Part shown: positions 43,560 through 52,487 of the stretch, in pieces
Layout of the letters: each line of letters starts with the position of its first letter
Position numbering within the stretch: position 1 is the stretch's first letter
Source: CAJQQY01 sp964352225
Lineage (GTDB): Bacteria; Bacteroidota; Bacteroidia; Chitinophagales; Saprospiraceae
Length of the DNA: 59,432 bases
Assembly (NCBI GenBank): GCA_964352225.1
Contig: CAYGRM010000004.1
Span: 1-59,432, forward strand
Direction: 5' to 3'
Program-made: the position numbers and the translations under genes
The notes under the pieces: generated by a model
Seen by the model: only the letters and a program-made list of their open reading frames with translations
Databases searched by the model: none
Told to the model about the DNA's origin: nothing

Positions 43560-46500
43560 TTAAAAGTTTATATTTGCTCCTATGTAGATTCTTCTTGGCA
43601 ATGTAAAGAATCCAGGATTCAACATTCTCCAAGTGTAAGAAGGTAAATAGAATTGTTCTAATCCATCAGCAACTACACCTTGCAATACAGATTCTCCAAT
43701 TGGAGAAGTAAGGAATCCATCATCAGTAGGAGATCCAGATGCAGAGTAAACACCTAATAAGTTTCTTCTATCTAATAAGTTTTGAACTCTTACGTATACA
43801 TTTAAGTCAATAGGATTTTTACCCGCTTCTTGTGGAGAATAAAGTCTAACCGTTTTATCAACTCTAATATTAACGGTGAAGTTCCAAGGTAATCTTGCCC
43901 CATTTAATGATCCAACTGTACCGTCACCACCGAATGATGAAGGAACTAATTTGGCAGTATATGGTCTTCCTGATACAGCAATTACTTGAAGGTTCGCTCC
44001 AGCATTTGCTAAGATATCTTTTCCAAAAAGAACCGGTCCATTGTAATTTCTTCCAGAGTCATATCTGTAATCCATTGCAATATTAAATCGATGTCTTTCA
44101 TCAAATGATAATGGGAAAAGGTTTCTAATATTTCCTCTACTTCCTAAGTTTCTTGAGGACTCAGAATCAGATCCAGTTCCATCTGCAAATTGAAGCGTAT
44201 AAGCTGCTAACAAAGTAACATTCTTAGTTCTTCTCAAATCATACTGAAAAGTAAAACCTTTTACCGTTCCAAAATCAAGGTTATCAAAACCTGTGTATGA
44301 TGTAATATTCAAATCAGAAGGTAAAAACAAGAAATCTCTAATCTGAATCATATCTCTCATCTCTTTGTAATAAGCAGATACTTTTAATGCAGAAGAATTC
44401 GTCAATTTTTGTTGGAAACCAACTTCATAATCAATTGTTCTTTCTGGTCTCAAGTTTGGATTTGATTCTGGAGTTCTTCCAGCATCTCCAAAGTAGAAAT
44501 AATTCAAAGCTGTTGCGATATTATTTCCTGGAGGTCGTTGTACCAAGATATCGTAGTGAGCAAAGAAGTTTGCTACATCTGAGATAGGGAATGAAAATGC
44601 CAAACGAGGCATTACATTAATCTGCGGTTCATAATCTTCAAATCCATCATTTGGATCATATGTATTTTCTTTAATCCAGTTACCATTCGCAAGAGGGTTA
44701 CTATATTGAACGTATCTTGGAGCTGTTCCGAAAATAACGTTACCTCCATTAGATGCACTTCCATCAGCAAAAAACCACTCATCCCCATTTCGGAAAGCTT
44801 TAACTGTATTATCGTCTGGTCCACTTACATATACTTTATAATCATCCCCAACATTAAGAGGTCTAACTTGGTTAGAATTAGCATCTTCAGAGAAGAATTG
44901 CTCTGCATCTTTAATATCGTATAATGAAAGTGGATCTTTTAATACTTTCGTATTTGCATCATATCTATCTACACGTAAACCTAATCTAAAGATGATATCT
45001 TTATAGGTAAATTTATCTTGAATATATGCTGCAGTATAGTTTGGTCGGAAAGGAGCTACCGGAAAATCTCGGATGGTATTTCCAAATCTTGTAACTCTTG
45101 TTGAGCTGAAAAAATCGTCAAATGTTACATCTGAACCAATTCTTGCACCCGTATGATCATATCCATAAAATGAAGCTAATCCTAAGTCGGTTAACTCAAT
45201 CGGAGCAAACATATCAATCGAAAGTTGATCCGGAGTAAGTTCATCTACATTTACAAATGTATTTAAATCATCTCCTGTGATCTCTCTGATTGATCGATAG
45301 AATAAAGATGCCTCATCATTTTGAATTAATGTCTGATAAATATCTACCTCTACTGGTCCAAATGGAGTATTTTCCGTTTGAGTTCCAACAATAATATTCG
45401 TATCAACACCAATAATGTGTCGGTTATCATTAAAGTCCGCAAGTTCCCAAAGTCTTCTAGGAGATACTGAATAAGCTCTCTCCTCTCGTTGTTCATACAA
45501 TAACCCAATCTCGATAGAGTGACGACCTTTGTCTGTTCCTCCAGGGTGTAAGTCAAATGAACTAGATACGTTTGCAGTAATCAAAGTTCCTTGACTTTTT
45601 TGGTATTGATTGAATACGGTTCCTACATTTGTATGAAATTCAAAAATAGAATTTGAGTTACTAAATGTTTGACCATTTTGTGCAAACAAATCATCTTCTG
45701 TTTGGAAATCTGTAACTCCATTATTATAAGCTGCTAACACAGGATTGATATCTCGATTCAGAGTATATCCAATTGTATTTTCACTAAATCCTCCATGTGT
45801 TAGAGTTAATCCTGTTCCATCAAAAGCGAAATCTATGGTAGGTACATATTCTTTTTCTACAGTACCAATATATCCATAGTCGAATAATCGGTCTTCATGT
45901 CTTGAATCTTGTCTCAAGAAATCGTTATACTCATATCCTGCTTGAATAATGTATTCAAAATTGGATACGATTGAACTTTTAGATGCATTAGCATTAGAAC
46001 CTCCAAGCCTGTGTCTAAATCTCAAATTTCCTCTATATCTATTATAACTATCGTTTGGATTATTCTGAGTATTAAATGTTGTCCACCCACCTGGAGTGAA
46101 GTAATCTTTCCCCGTAAAGTATGTTCCTGTAAATGATACATCAATGGCATCGCTTAATCTTGCATCCAACTTAAGTGTTCCATTAAATTGTTGTAAAGAT
46201 TCGTTTGGTCGAGTTTTTAATAACTCTACTTCATCGGCAACCACTCGTTGTCCGGTTGGAGTTCCAAAACCATCTAAGATTGGATTAGCTTGTAATCTTG
46301 CCAAAACTTCAGGCTTTACAGTATATACACCCGTAGCAGTTGGACTATTATCTTCTCGGTGAGTATAACGTCCTGAAAAACGGAATCCTATAATAGAGGT
46401 TTTATTTCCATCTTCATTTGTTTTCCTTAAAATAGGTCCACTCAAGCTCACTCCAACTAAGCTGTGACCGAATGCATCTAAATATTGAGAAGTTTCTGAA

Positions 46501-47198
46501 TCCACTCCTCCTGAAAATTTGGCAGAAGGCCCTTTGGTTGTAATGGAGATAATACCTCCTGTTACATCTCCATATTTTGCTCCGATACCTCCTGTGATCA
46601 CTTGCATTTGCTCGATCTCAGATTCTGGAAGTAAGTTTCCTCTTACCCGAATACCATCAATATAGTAATCCGTTGCATTTGAACGGGATCCCTTGATCGT
46701 AACCGCTCCTCCTTCATCAGAAGAACTCGCTCCTGCTGTAGCCGCTGCCACGGCATTAATATTACGCGTAGGTAAATTTCGGATTTGCTCACTTGTTACA
46801 GTTGTACCCGTTGATGTTTCATCTTGTTTGATCAGAGGGACTTTATATCCCGTCACTACGACCTCGTCGATTACGTTTCCTGCTCCTACTGAAAGTTGAA
46901 CATCTACTCTAGTAGCTTGTCCAGCATTTGCAACTACACCTGTAATTTGCTGCGTAGGATATCCTGTATAAGATACCTCTATGTCGTAAGTTCCAGGATC
47001 GACTCTGATACTATAATTTCCATCGATATCCGTAGTTTCCCCTTGAATGAAAACTCCATTTTTCGATATAATTATGTTAGCGGCAATCATATCTTCGCCA
47101 GTATCTTTATCAGATATCTTTCCAGTAATACTGGTTTGTGCGAAGGTGAATGAGGCTACAAATAGTAATGAAAGTGTAAGTAAAAAATTTCGTACCAT
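43560..47198 (-). CDS. TonB-dependent receptor with carboxypeptidase-like regulatory domain
   Basis: A 1,212-residue outer-membrane receptor. It has a signal peptide (1-20, ending TFAQ), an N-terminal carboxypeptidase-D-like domain (about 22-105, TSITGKISDKDTGEDMIAAN, TDIDGNYSIRVDPGTYDIEV), a TonB-box-like VIDEVVVTGYK near 110-120, a plug domain (about 130-235, with DGIRVRGNLLP and GDVTGGIISITTKG), then the 22-stranded barrel to a C-terminal RIYIGANINF. No SusD gene follows, so it is not a standard SusCD pair; the two downstream genes instead encode a large secreted protein and a PorV-like barrel. Substrate unknown. Confidence 0.93.
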   Translation of the reverse strand: MVRNFLLTLSLLFVASFTFAQTSITGKISDKDTGEDMIAANIIISKNGVFIQGETTDIDGNYSIRVDPGTYDIEVSYTGYPTQQITGVVANAGQATRVDVQLSVGAGNVIDEVVVTGYKVPLIKQDETSTGTTVTSEQIRNLPTRNINAVAAATAGASSSDEGGAVTIKGSRSNATDYYIDGIRVRGNLLPESEIEQMQVITGGIGAKYGDVTGGIISITTKGPSAKFSGGVDSETSQYLDAFGHSLVGVSLSGPILRKTNEDGNKTSIIGFRFSGRYTHREDNSPTATGVYTVKPEVLARLQANPILDGFGTPTGQRVVADEVELLKTRPNESLQQFNGTLKLDARLSDAIDVSFTGTYFTGKDYFTPGGWTTFNTQNNPNDSYNRYRGNLRFRHRLGGSNANASKSSIVSNFEYIIQAGYEYNDFLRQDSRHEDRLFDYGYIGTVEKEYVPTIDFAFDGTGLTLTHGGFSENTIGYTLNRDINPVLAAYNNGVTDFQTEDDLFAQNGQTFSNSNSIFEFHTNVGTVFNQYQKSQGTLITANVSSSFDLHPGGTDKGRHSIEIGLLYEQREERAYSVSPRRLWELADFNDNRHIIGVDTNIIVGTQTENTPFGPVEVDIYQTLIQNDEASLFYRSIREITGDDLNTFVNVDELTPDQLSIDMFAPIELTDLGLASFYGYDHTGARIGSDVTFDDFFSSTRVTRFGNTIRDFPVAPFRPNYTAAYIQDKFTYKDIIFRLGLRVDRYDANTKVLKDPLSLYDIKDAEQFFSEDANSNQVRPLNVGDDYKVYVSGPDDNTVKAFRNGDEWFFADGSASNGGNVIFGTAPRYVQYSNPLANGNWIKENTYDPNDGFEDYEPQINVMPRLAFSFPISDVANFFAHYDILVQRPPGNNIATALNYFYFGDAGRTPESNPNLRPERTIDYEVGFQQKLTNSSALKVSAYYKEMRDMIQIRDFLFLPSDLNITSYTGFDNLDFGTVKGFTFQYDLRRTKNVTLLAAYTLQFADGTGSDSESSRNLGSRGNIRNLFPLSFDERHRFNIAMDYRYDSGRNYNGPVLFGKDILANAGANLQVIAVSGRPYTAKLVPSSFGGDGTVGSLNGARLPWNFTVNIRVDKTVRLYSPQEAGKNPIDLNVYVRVQNLLDRRNLLGVYSASGSPTDDGFLTSPIGESVLQGVVADGLEQFYLPSYTWRMLNPGFFTLPRRIYIGANINF

Positions 47199-47668
47199 AA
47201 GTAATTCTTTTTAAAATGTTATTGGCGAAAAAATTGGCTTTTCGTGATTAATGGAAAAATAGAACTATCCATTTCTACATTAGCCCACAATGTTAATAAA
47301 TTACGTCTCATTTCTGAAAAAAATAGAAATCCCTTGTCAAGGGAATGACATAAAGATTCTATTAAAAGTCAGCTTTCTACTTGAAAGCGGTGCAGTAGTT
47401 TCAAATATATTCTTTCCAAAATATATTTTTTTTCTATTTCACTTAAAGTATGGTTTTCTTTTTCTATGTTTTTATTTTAATTGAAAAGCTCCTGTTTTAA
47501 AGCTTTTTCCCTCTTTTAATGTAATCTATTATCTTTTCTCTTATTCTCCTTACCAGACTTGTTTTATAAGTCAGGTTTCAATTTTCATTTTTTAGGTTCT
47601 AGCCTTGAGGATACTTAGAAGTTTCCTTGTTGATAAAGATCTTTCTTGTCAGCTGAGATCAAATAGAT
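47199..47668. promoter_or_regulatory. 470-bp region upstream of the TonB-receptor gene
   Basis: It holds the promoter and leader of the three-gene surface cluster (minus strand). A small hairpin CCCTTG…CAAGGG lies near 47332-47343. No coding frame on either strand is convincing, and no -7/-33 pair can be chosen with confidence. Confidence 0.45.
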
Positions 47669-48610
47669 TTATGCTTGAAGTCCCTCCGTTATTTTTCTTA
47701 AAAGCACATCTGCTAATCTTTGCAAAGATTCTTTTGTCCAACCTGCTACGTGCGGAGTCAAAATTACATTTTCAAAATCATACAACTCATCATACATCCC
47801 GTGTTCCTCTTGAGAAAAAGTAGCTGTTTTTTCATTTTCAAAAACATCTAAACATGCTCCTCCTATCTTTCCAGATTTTAACCCAACGATTAAATCCCTC
47901 GTTTTGGCCACATGCCCTCGCGAGGTATTAATGAGTATGACTCCGTCTTTACATTTTTTTAAAAAATCAGAATTTACCAAATGCTTGGTCTCAGGTGTGA
48001 AGGGTAAATGCAAACTAATGATATCTGCATTGGCTAGAATGTCCTCCAAAGTTGTTTCTCGTACCTGTTCAAATTTATTGGTATAGTTCGTCTTGTATTT
48101 ATCGTATGCTAAAATCTCTACACCCATTCCGCTCAGTTTTTTGGCAAATTGGCTCCCGGTGTGCCCAAAACCAATAATTCCAACTGTGCGTCCCGTGATT
48201 TCAAAGCCTCGATTTTCTTCTCTTTGCCAGTTTTTTTGTCTGACTTGTCGATCTGCTCGAAGAAAATTATTAGCCAATGCAAGCAACATTCCTAGAGCGT
48301 GTTCCGCTACTGCATTACAATTTCCCTCAGGTGCTCCGTGAACCGCTACTCCTTTTTGAGCAGCATATTCCAAATCAATAATCTCCATTCCAGAACCTAA
48401 TCTACCAATAAATTTAAGCTTTTTGCCTGCATCCAACATCTCCTTATCCATTAAGACTTTGCTATTAATGATAATTCCTTCGTAATCTACCACCATTTCT
48501 CGTACTCGTTCCAACCCAATTTTAGGATGATAATCGCATTGAAATCCCAATGCTTTTAAGCCTTCCAATAAATGTGGATGAACGCCATCCGTAACTAGTA
48601 CCTTTCTCAT
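47669..48610 (-). CDS. D-isomer-specific 2-hydroxyacid dehydrogenase (phosphoglycerate dehydrogenase-like)
   Basis: The start is placed at ATG 48610 (MRKVLVTDGVHPHLLEGL); a further in-frame ATG 42 bp upstream adds an atypical extension. The 313-residue product has the two-part fold of the family: a split substrate domain, an NAD-binding Rossmann motif (GIIGFGHTGSQFAKKL, about 134-149) followed by YDKYKTN, and catalytic Arg/Glu/His candidates in INTSRGHVAKT and ILTPHVAGWT. It lacks the ACT regulatory domain of long SerA. It could make 3-phosphohydroxypyruvate for serine synthesis or reduce another 2-oxoacid; no serC or serB is adjacent. Confidence 0.9.
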   Translation of the reverse strand: MRKVLVTDGVHPHLLEGLKALGFQCDYHPKIGLERVREMVVDYEGIIINSKVLMDKEMLDAGKKLKFIGRLGSGMEIIDLEYAAQKGVAVHGAPEGNCNAVAEHALGMLLALANNFLRADRQVRQKNWQREENRGFEITGRTVGIIGFGHTGSQFAKKLSGMGVEILAYDKYKTNYTNKFEQVRETTLEDILANADIISLHLPFTPETKHLVNSDFLKKCKDGVILINTSRGHVAKTRDLIVGLKSGKIGGACLDVFENEKTATFSQEEHGMYDELYDFENVILTPHVAGWTKESLQRLADVLLRKITEGLQA

Positions 48611-48682
48611 TAAGTTTTTGCTCGGTAAAATTATTGCGCCCAAAGGTAACAAGAATATTATATTTCAAAAAATGATTTTTTC

Positions 48683-48973
48683 GTAGCTGCTGACTTTAGT
48701 CGTCGGCCAAAAAAGAACATAGCGATTTTTTTTTAAAAAAGAAAAAAGTAATTCTGAAACTCAATGCTCACTCAATTCAAAAACTTAGTAATCAGCATTT
48801 TACATATTTAATTTTAAATATAAATCTAAAACAAGTCAAGCTAGTTGATTTGTTAATCTAATAACCATCCGAGTTGATTTTTTCCGTTCGCCTTTAGAGA
48901 AATGTATCTCTTGCTTGTTTTTGCAAGAAATCGCTGCGCTCTTTTTTGGCCGACGACTAAAGTCAGCAGCTAC
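48683..48973. mobile_element. 291-bp MITE-like element with long terminal inverted repeats
   Basis: The left end (GTAGCTGCTGACTTTAGTCG…, about 46 bp to GCGATTT) is the reverse complement of the right end (…CGACTAAAGTCAGCAGCTAC). The outer 34 bases match exactly, with a few mismatches inside. The interior is AT-rich and has no frame that could encode a transposase. The flanking bases do not show a clear target duplication. It lies directly upstream of the promoter at 48999. Confidence 0.75.
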
Positions 48974-48998
48974 TCTTTAATTTTCATCAAAGTAAAAT

Positions 48999-49006
48999 TA
49001 TCTTTG
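48999..49006 (+). promoter_or_regulatory. Bacteroidota -7 box TATCTTTG upstream of the lipoprotein gene
   Basis: TATCTTTG fits TAnnTTTG exactly and is followed by a G/C start-site context (CGCTTC) 28 bp before the ATG at 49034. A -33 TTG is not clear. The MITE-like element ends 25 bp upstream, so it occupies the -33 region. Confidence 0.6.
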
Positions 49007-49033
49007 CGCTTCATTTAACCTTGAATTATTATC

Positions 49034-49735
49034 ATGAAAAAAATACCATACTTTCTGCTTTTGGGAATCATCATATTTTTGATGTCTTGTCAGACTGAAT
49101 CACTCCCAAAAGAGAAATCTGACAAATCGAAACCTACGACTTTTGCCAACTTTTATGTTCGATTTTTACAAAGTGAAAATCAAACGGAAGCAAATGCTAC
49201 TTTCCAAAATGGAATGACTCAGCCAAAAGCGGAACCTCTCAAAATTGAAAAAGGTGTTTTTTTTCATAATGGAAATATGGTGGAACGAAATATTCCAAAT
49301 CTTGGAACTCGCTACCAAGCATATTATGATGGGCCATTTTCTGAAACTTATAGATTTCAATTTCAAGATCCGCTCAAAGGAAAAACCGATCATCTTGTTG
49401 AGATAAATCCAATCGTAGATTTTTCATTTGAAGGAGAAGTGAGTAAATCAAAAGGAGCAACGTTGACTTGGGAAGGACTTCCTCTCAATGAAAATGAAGC
49501 ACTTGTATTTTTAATTAACGATGCTAAAAATCAATCAAGGAGTTTTGAATTAAAAGGAAGAACAAATGCATCCAAAATAAAATTGGCAAATAAACATTTA
49601 AGTCAGCTAGCATTGGGAAATGCAAAAATTTATTTAGTTCGAAAACAATCTAAAGCGGAGCAAAAACCAAATTTAGTAATTCTAGCAGAAACCGAATTTT
49701 ACACTAAAGAAAAAGACATCTTAATTGCTCCGTAA
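49034..49735 (+). CDS. Lipoprotein of unknown function
   Basis: A 233-residue protein with a lipoprotein signal (lipobox LMSC, Cys19). The mature part looks beta-rich and begins with a Lys/Ser-rich linker (ESLPKEKSDKSKPTTF). No metal, redox or catalytic motif is visible, and I do not recognise a family. The gene stands 49 bp before the flippase-like gene on the same strand, so it may be the first gene of that unit. Confidence 0.72.
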   Translation: MKKIPYFLLLGIIIFLMSCQTESLPKEKSDKSKPTTFANFYVRFLQSENQTEANATFQNGMTQPKAEPLKIEKGVFFHNGNMVERNIPNLGTRYQAYYDGPFSETYRFQFQDPLKGKTDHLVEINPIVDFSFEGEVSKSKGATLTWEGLPLNENEALVFLINDAKNQSRSFELKGRTNASKIKLANKHLSQLALGNAKIYLVRKQSKAEQKPNLVILAETEFYTKEKDILIAP

Positions 49736-49784
49736 ATATCTTGTTATAAATTTATTCGAAAACTCATTTTATTAAATTTTTCTT

Positions 49785-50801
49785 TTGAAAAAAAACAATC
49801 GCAAAAACTATTTTAATTTTTTAATAAAAGTCGCTGTCGTCTTTTTATTAAGTTATGTGATTTATCAACAAGTTTTTGCGAAAGAAAATGCTGATGAAAT
49901 TTGGGAAAACTTTCTCCTAAATCTTACCGATGATAATATTCCTTGGCTCATCATTACTATCTTTTTAATTCCTATCAATTGGGCATTCGAAACTTTAAAA
50001 TGGCAAGTGCTCATCAAAGATTTTGAAAAATTATCTTTTTGGAAGTCCTACCAAGGAGTTTTAACAGGCATCACTTTTTCCCTTTTTACCCCCAATCGAA
50101 TTGGAGAATATGGAGGTCGGATTTTACTCGTCAAACCTGAAAATAATTGGAAGGCAGTCATCGGATCCTTAGTTGGATGTTTTAGCCAATTATTAGTTTT
50201 GTTGAGTTGTGGAATCCTTGGTTTACTTTTATTTATTTATCTGTTTTTGGAAATTGATCAATGGATTTGGTTGAGTATTTTTTTTGTCGGAGTGTTATTT
50301 ACAAGTTTAATGTTGTTTTGTTTTTACAATATTGATTTGGTCATTCCAATAGTCAAACGAATTCCATACGCACATAAATTAAAACGATTTGTCAAGCATG
50401 TAAATGTTTTGAGAAATTACTCTTCCTTCATTTTATCTTCCGCATTGCTGTATTCCTTTTTGAGATATTTAACTTATACTTTTCAGTATTTTTTTATGTT
50501 ACAATTCTTCGGAATCAACGTCTCAATCATTAAAGGATTTGCTGGAATCGCAACTATCTATTTATTGCAGACAAGTATTCCTCTTCCTCCGATCTGGGAT
50601 TTATTCGCAAGAGGGCAAATTGCACTCGAAATTTGGGGCTTTTCTAGCGAAAACGAAATCGGAATTTTAGCGAGTACTTTTACGCTTTGGGTACTAAATT
50701 TAATCATTCCAGCGTTAATTGGTACGATCTTTATCATCCGAATTAATGTACTTCAATCTTTAGGATATGAAAAAATCAATGATAAAAAAAACAATATATA
50801 G
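49785..50801 (+). CDS. Lysylphosphatidylglycerol-synthase-TM / flippase-like integral membrane protein
   Basis: A 338-residue membrane protein with about eight hydrophobic helices (first at about 11-30; others in residues 60-330) and motifs of the UPF0104/LPG_synthase_TM family: FETLKWQVLI near 66-75 and LFTPNRIGEYGGRI near 103-117. The family includes the membrane half of MprF and stand-alone proteins thought to move lipids across the inner membrane. There is no aminoacyl-transferase domain. It starts with TTG at 49785. Its last 35 bases overlap the start of the DUF3108 gene, a sign of translational coupling. Confidence 0.87.
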   Translation: MKKNNRKNYFNFLIKVAVVFLLSYVIYQQVFAKENADEIWENFLLNLTDDNIPWLIITIFLIPINWAFETLKWQVLIKDFEKLSFWKSYQGVLTGITFSLFTPNRIGEYGGRILLVKPENNWKAVIGSLVGCFSQLLVLLSCGILGLLLFIYLFLEIDQWIWLSIFFVGVLFTSLMLFCFYNIDLVIPIVKRIPYAHKLKRFVKHVNVLRNYSSFILSSALLYSFLRYLTYTFQYFFMLQFFGINVSIIKGFAGIATIYLLQTSIPLPPIWDLFARGQIALEIWGFSSENEIGILASTFTLWVLNLIIPALIGTIFIIRINVLQSLGYEKINDKKNNI

Positions 50802-51642
50802 CTTCTTCATTTTCAGCATGATGGCATTCACGATTCCTCCAATTGAGACAGATACTACTTCCAATAGTTTATCTCTAATTGAAACTGAAAAAGAAGTTGT
50901 GGAACCATGTTTCATGGAAAACAAGACCTTTCAAGGAGGCGAAGAAATCACTTACAAATTATATTATAATTGGGGAGTAATGTGGTTAGCAGCCGGTGAA
51001 GTTACTTTCAAAGTAAATGACATGGGCGGTCAATATCATGTAGCTGTGGCAGGTCGAACGTACAAATCTTACGAGTGGTTTTTCAAAGTGAGAGACTACT
51101 ATGATACTTATATTGACAAAAATTCTTTGTTGCCAAAAACTTCTATTAGAGATGTAAGTGAAGGGAAATATAAACTCTACGATAAGGTTACTTTTGACCA
51201 AGAAAATAAAAAAGCAAGTAGCTTAAGAGGTAATACTAAAGATGATGCAACTAAGAAAGAATACCATCTGGGGGAGTGCATGCATGACATGCTTTCGGTC
51301 ATTTATTATTCTCGAAATATTGATTTTGAAAGATACAATGAAGGGGAAGAATTTCCTGTGAAAATTTTTATGGACAAAGAAGTCTGGCCACTCAATGTAA
51401 AATACAAAGGCAAAGAAAGTCGGAAAAAGGTAAAAGGAAGTGGCCGATTTGACACGATTAAATTTAGCCCACAAGTTGTCTCAGGAAGAGTATTTAAAGA
51501 AGGAGAAGAAATGATGGTTTATGTTTCTGATGACAAGAATAGAATTCCACTTTTGATTGAATCGCCAGTTAGTGTTGGTTCAGTAAAAGCAGTTCTAAAA
51601 GATTACAAAGGACTTAAATATGAGATGACTGCGAAGAATTAA
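50767..51642 (+). CDS. DUF3108-family exported protein
   Basis: A 291-residue protein (or 287 if ATG 50779, MIKKTIYSFFIFSMMAF, is used) with an N-terminal signal of about 30 residues. The DUF3108 domain covers most of the rest: EEITYKLYYNWGVMWLAAGEVTFKV, SYEWFFKVRDYYDTYID, and a C-terminal beta region with MMVYVSDDKNRIPLLIES. The family is periplasmic and has a lipocalin- or LolA-like feel, but its function is unsettled. The gene overlaps the upstream flippase-like gene by 35 bp, so a joint role in lipid or envelope handling is plausible (inference). It ends at a terminator at 51688. Confidence 0.88.
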   Translation: MKKSMIKKTIYSFFIFSMMAFTIPPIETDTTSNSLSLIETEKEVVEPCFMENKTFQGGEEITYKLYYNWGVMWLAAGEVTFKVNDMGGQYHVAVAGRTYKSYEWFFKVRDYYDTYIDKNSLLPKTSIRDVSEGKYKLYDKVTFDQENKKASSLRGNTKDDATKKEYHLGECMHDMLSVIYYSRNIDFERYNEGEEFPVKIFMDKEVWPLNVKYKGKESRKKVKGSGRFDTIKFSPQVVSGRVFKEGEEMMVYVSDDKNRIPLLIESPVSVGSVKAVLKDYKGLKYEMTAKN

Positions 51643-51687
51643 TAGATCATTCATGAGTCGTAATTTGTGATTCGTCGAAAAGAAATA

Positions 51688-51724
51688 AAAGCTGCAAGGG
51701 ACAATATGATTCTTGCAGCTTTTT
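51688..51724 (+). terminator. Terminator after the DUF3108 gene
   Basis: AAAAGCTGCAAG pairs with CTTGCAGCTTTT around a 13-base loop, followed by TTTTG. It lies inside the longest possible frame of the DUF4230 gene, which supports the later start at 51751 for that gene. Confidence 0.88.
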
Positions 51725-51750
51725 GTTTTATTTTACAAAAAATAAAAACC

Positions 51751-52380
51751 ATGGCTAATAAATTAGTAAATGTAATTGTATTGTTAGGGATTTTCCTTTT
51801 CGGAGTTTGGGTCGCTCGATTGTATTATCAAGAACCTGAAATAACCACAAATACTGATGCAACCGTTTTGCTTAAAAATATAAAAGACGTTTGTAAATTA
51901 GTAACCGTCGAAGCTGAGTTACAAGAAATTTATGATGAAAAAAGTAATCGAAATTTCACGGTTTATTTACCACTTCCGACCAATTTTACATTTTCCAAAA
52001 AGGCTAGTATTGAAGTATTTGGAAAAGTTTTGGTGGGCTATGATTTAGAGAAAGTTACGATTGATATCGACTCTGTAAATAAAATTTTATACATCAGAAA
52101 CCTACCAAGTCCTGAAATTATTTCAATTGAACATGATGTCAAGTATCGAAGTTTGGATGAGAGTTTTTTCAATGAATTTACACCACAAGATTTCACTCAA
52201 ATGAATAAAACGGCCAAAGCCATTTTGAAACAAAAAGCGATTGAAGAAAAATTATTTGAACGAGCAGAAGAGCAAGGTTCTGAAGTTTTAAACGTGATCC
52301 AATTTATGGCAAGTGGTTTTGGTTGGGAAACAATAGTACAACCCCTGTCCCCTGAAGGGGCACGTTCTATTGACGATTAA
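51751..52380 (+). CDS. DUF4230-family membrane-anchored protein
   Basis: Start set at ATG 51751 (MANKLVNVIVLLGIFLFGVW), because any earlier start would read through the upstream terminator. The 209-residue product has one N-terminal membrane helix (about 4-22), then a DUF4230 domain outside the cytoplasm (VCKLVTVEAELQEIYDEK…, KVTIDIDSVNKILYIRNLPS) and a helical end. The last 14 or so codons (PLSPEGARSIDD) are written by one arm of an inverted repeat (52337-52360), so the native C-terminus seems to have been replaced or extended by repeat DNA. Function unknown. Confidence 0.84.
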   Translation: MANKLVNVIVLLGIFLFGVWVARLYYQEPEITTNTDATVLLKNIKDVCKLVTVEAELQEIYDEKSNRNFTVYLPLPTNFTFSKKASIEVFGKVLVGYDLEKVTIDIDSVNKILYIRNLPSPEIISIEHDVKYRSLDESFFNEFTPQDFTQMNKTAKAILKQKAIEEKLFERAEEQGSEVLNVIQFMASGFGWETIVQPLSPEGARSIDD

Positions 52381-52486
52381 TGAAACTTCAAAAATTTTCA
52401 ATTTCATTTGAAAAATATATCTTTGCTCTTAATTATTTATTACAAATTTTATTCAAATAGTTCCCCTTTAGGGGACAGGGGTTGTA
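52337..52486. repeat. GC-rich inverted repeat bridging the DUF4230 and rhodanese genes
   Basis: TACAACCCCTGTCCCCTGAA (52337 on, extending to GGGG at 52360) is matched at 52462-52486 by CCCCTTTAGGGGACAGGGG and TTGTA in reverse complement. Each arm is also self-complementary (CCCC…GGGG). The left arm encodes the end of the DUF4230 protein; the right arm stops 1 bp before the rhodanese ATG (52488). The loop of about 100 bases is AT-rich and holds a -7 box. Confidence 0.8.
52418..52425 (+). promoter_or_regulatory. -7 box TATCTTTG for the rhodanese gene
   Basis: An exact TAnnTTTG match followed by a C/T start context, 62 bp before ATG 52488 and inside the loop of the inverted repeat. A transcript from here would carry only the right arm. 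Confidence 0.55.
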
Positions 52487-52487
52487 T

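Noticed and set aside
47199..47668. Riboswitch or TonB-receptor leader RNA (for example cobalamin type)
   Set aside because: No conserved box or multi-stem fold could be found by eye; only one small hairpin.
51667..51750. Longer start for the DUF4230 gene
   Set aside because: It would translate through a strong terminator hairpin at 51688-51724; ATG 51751 begins directly with the membrane helix.
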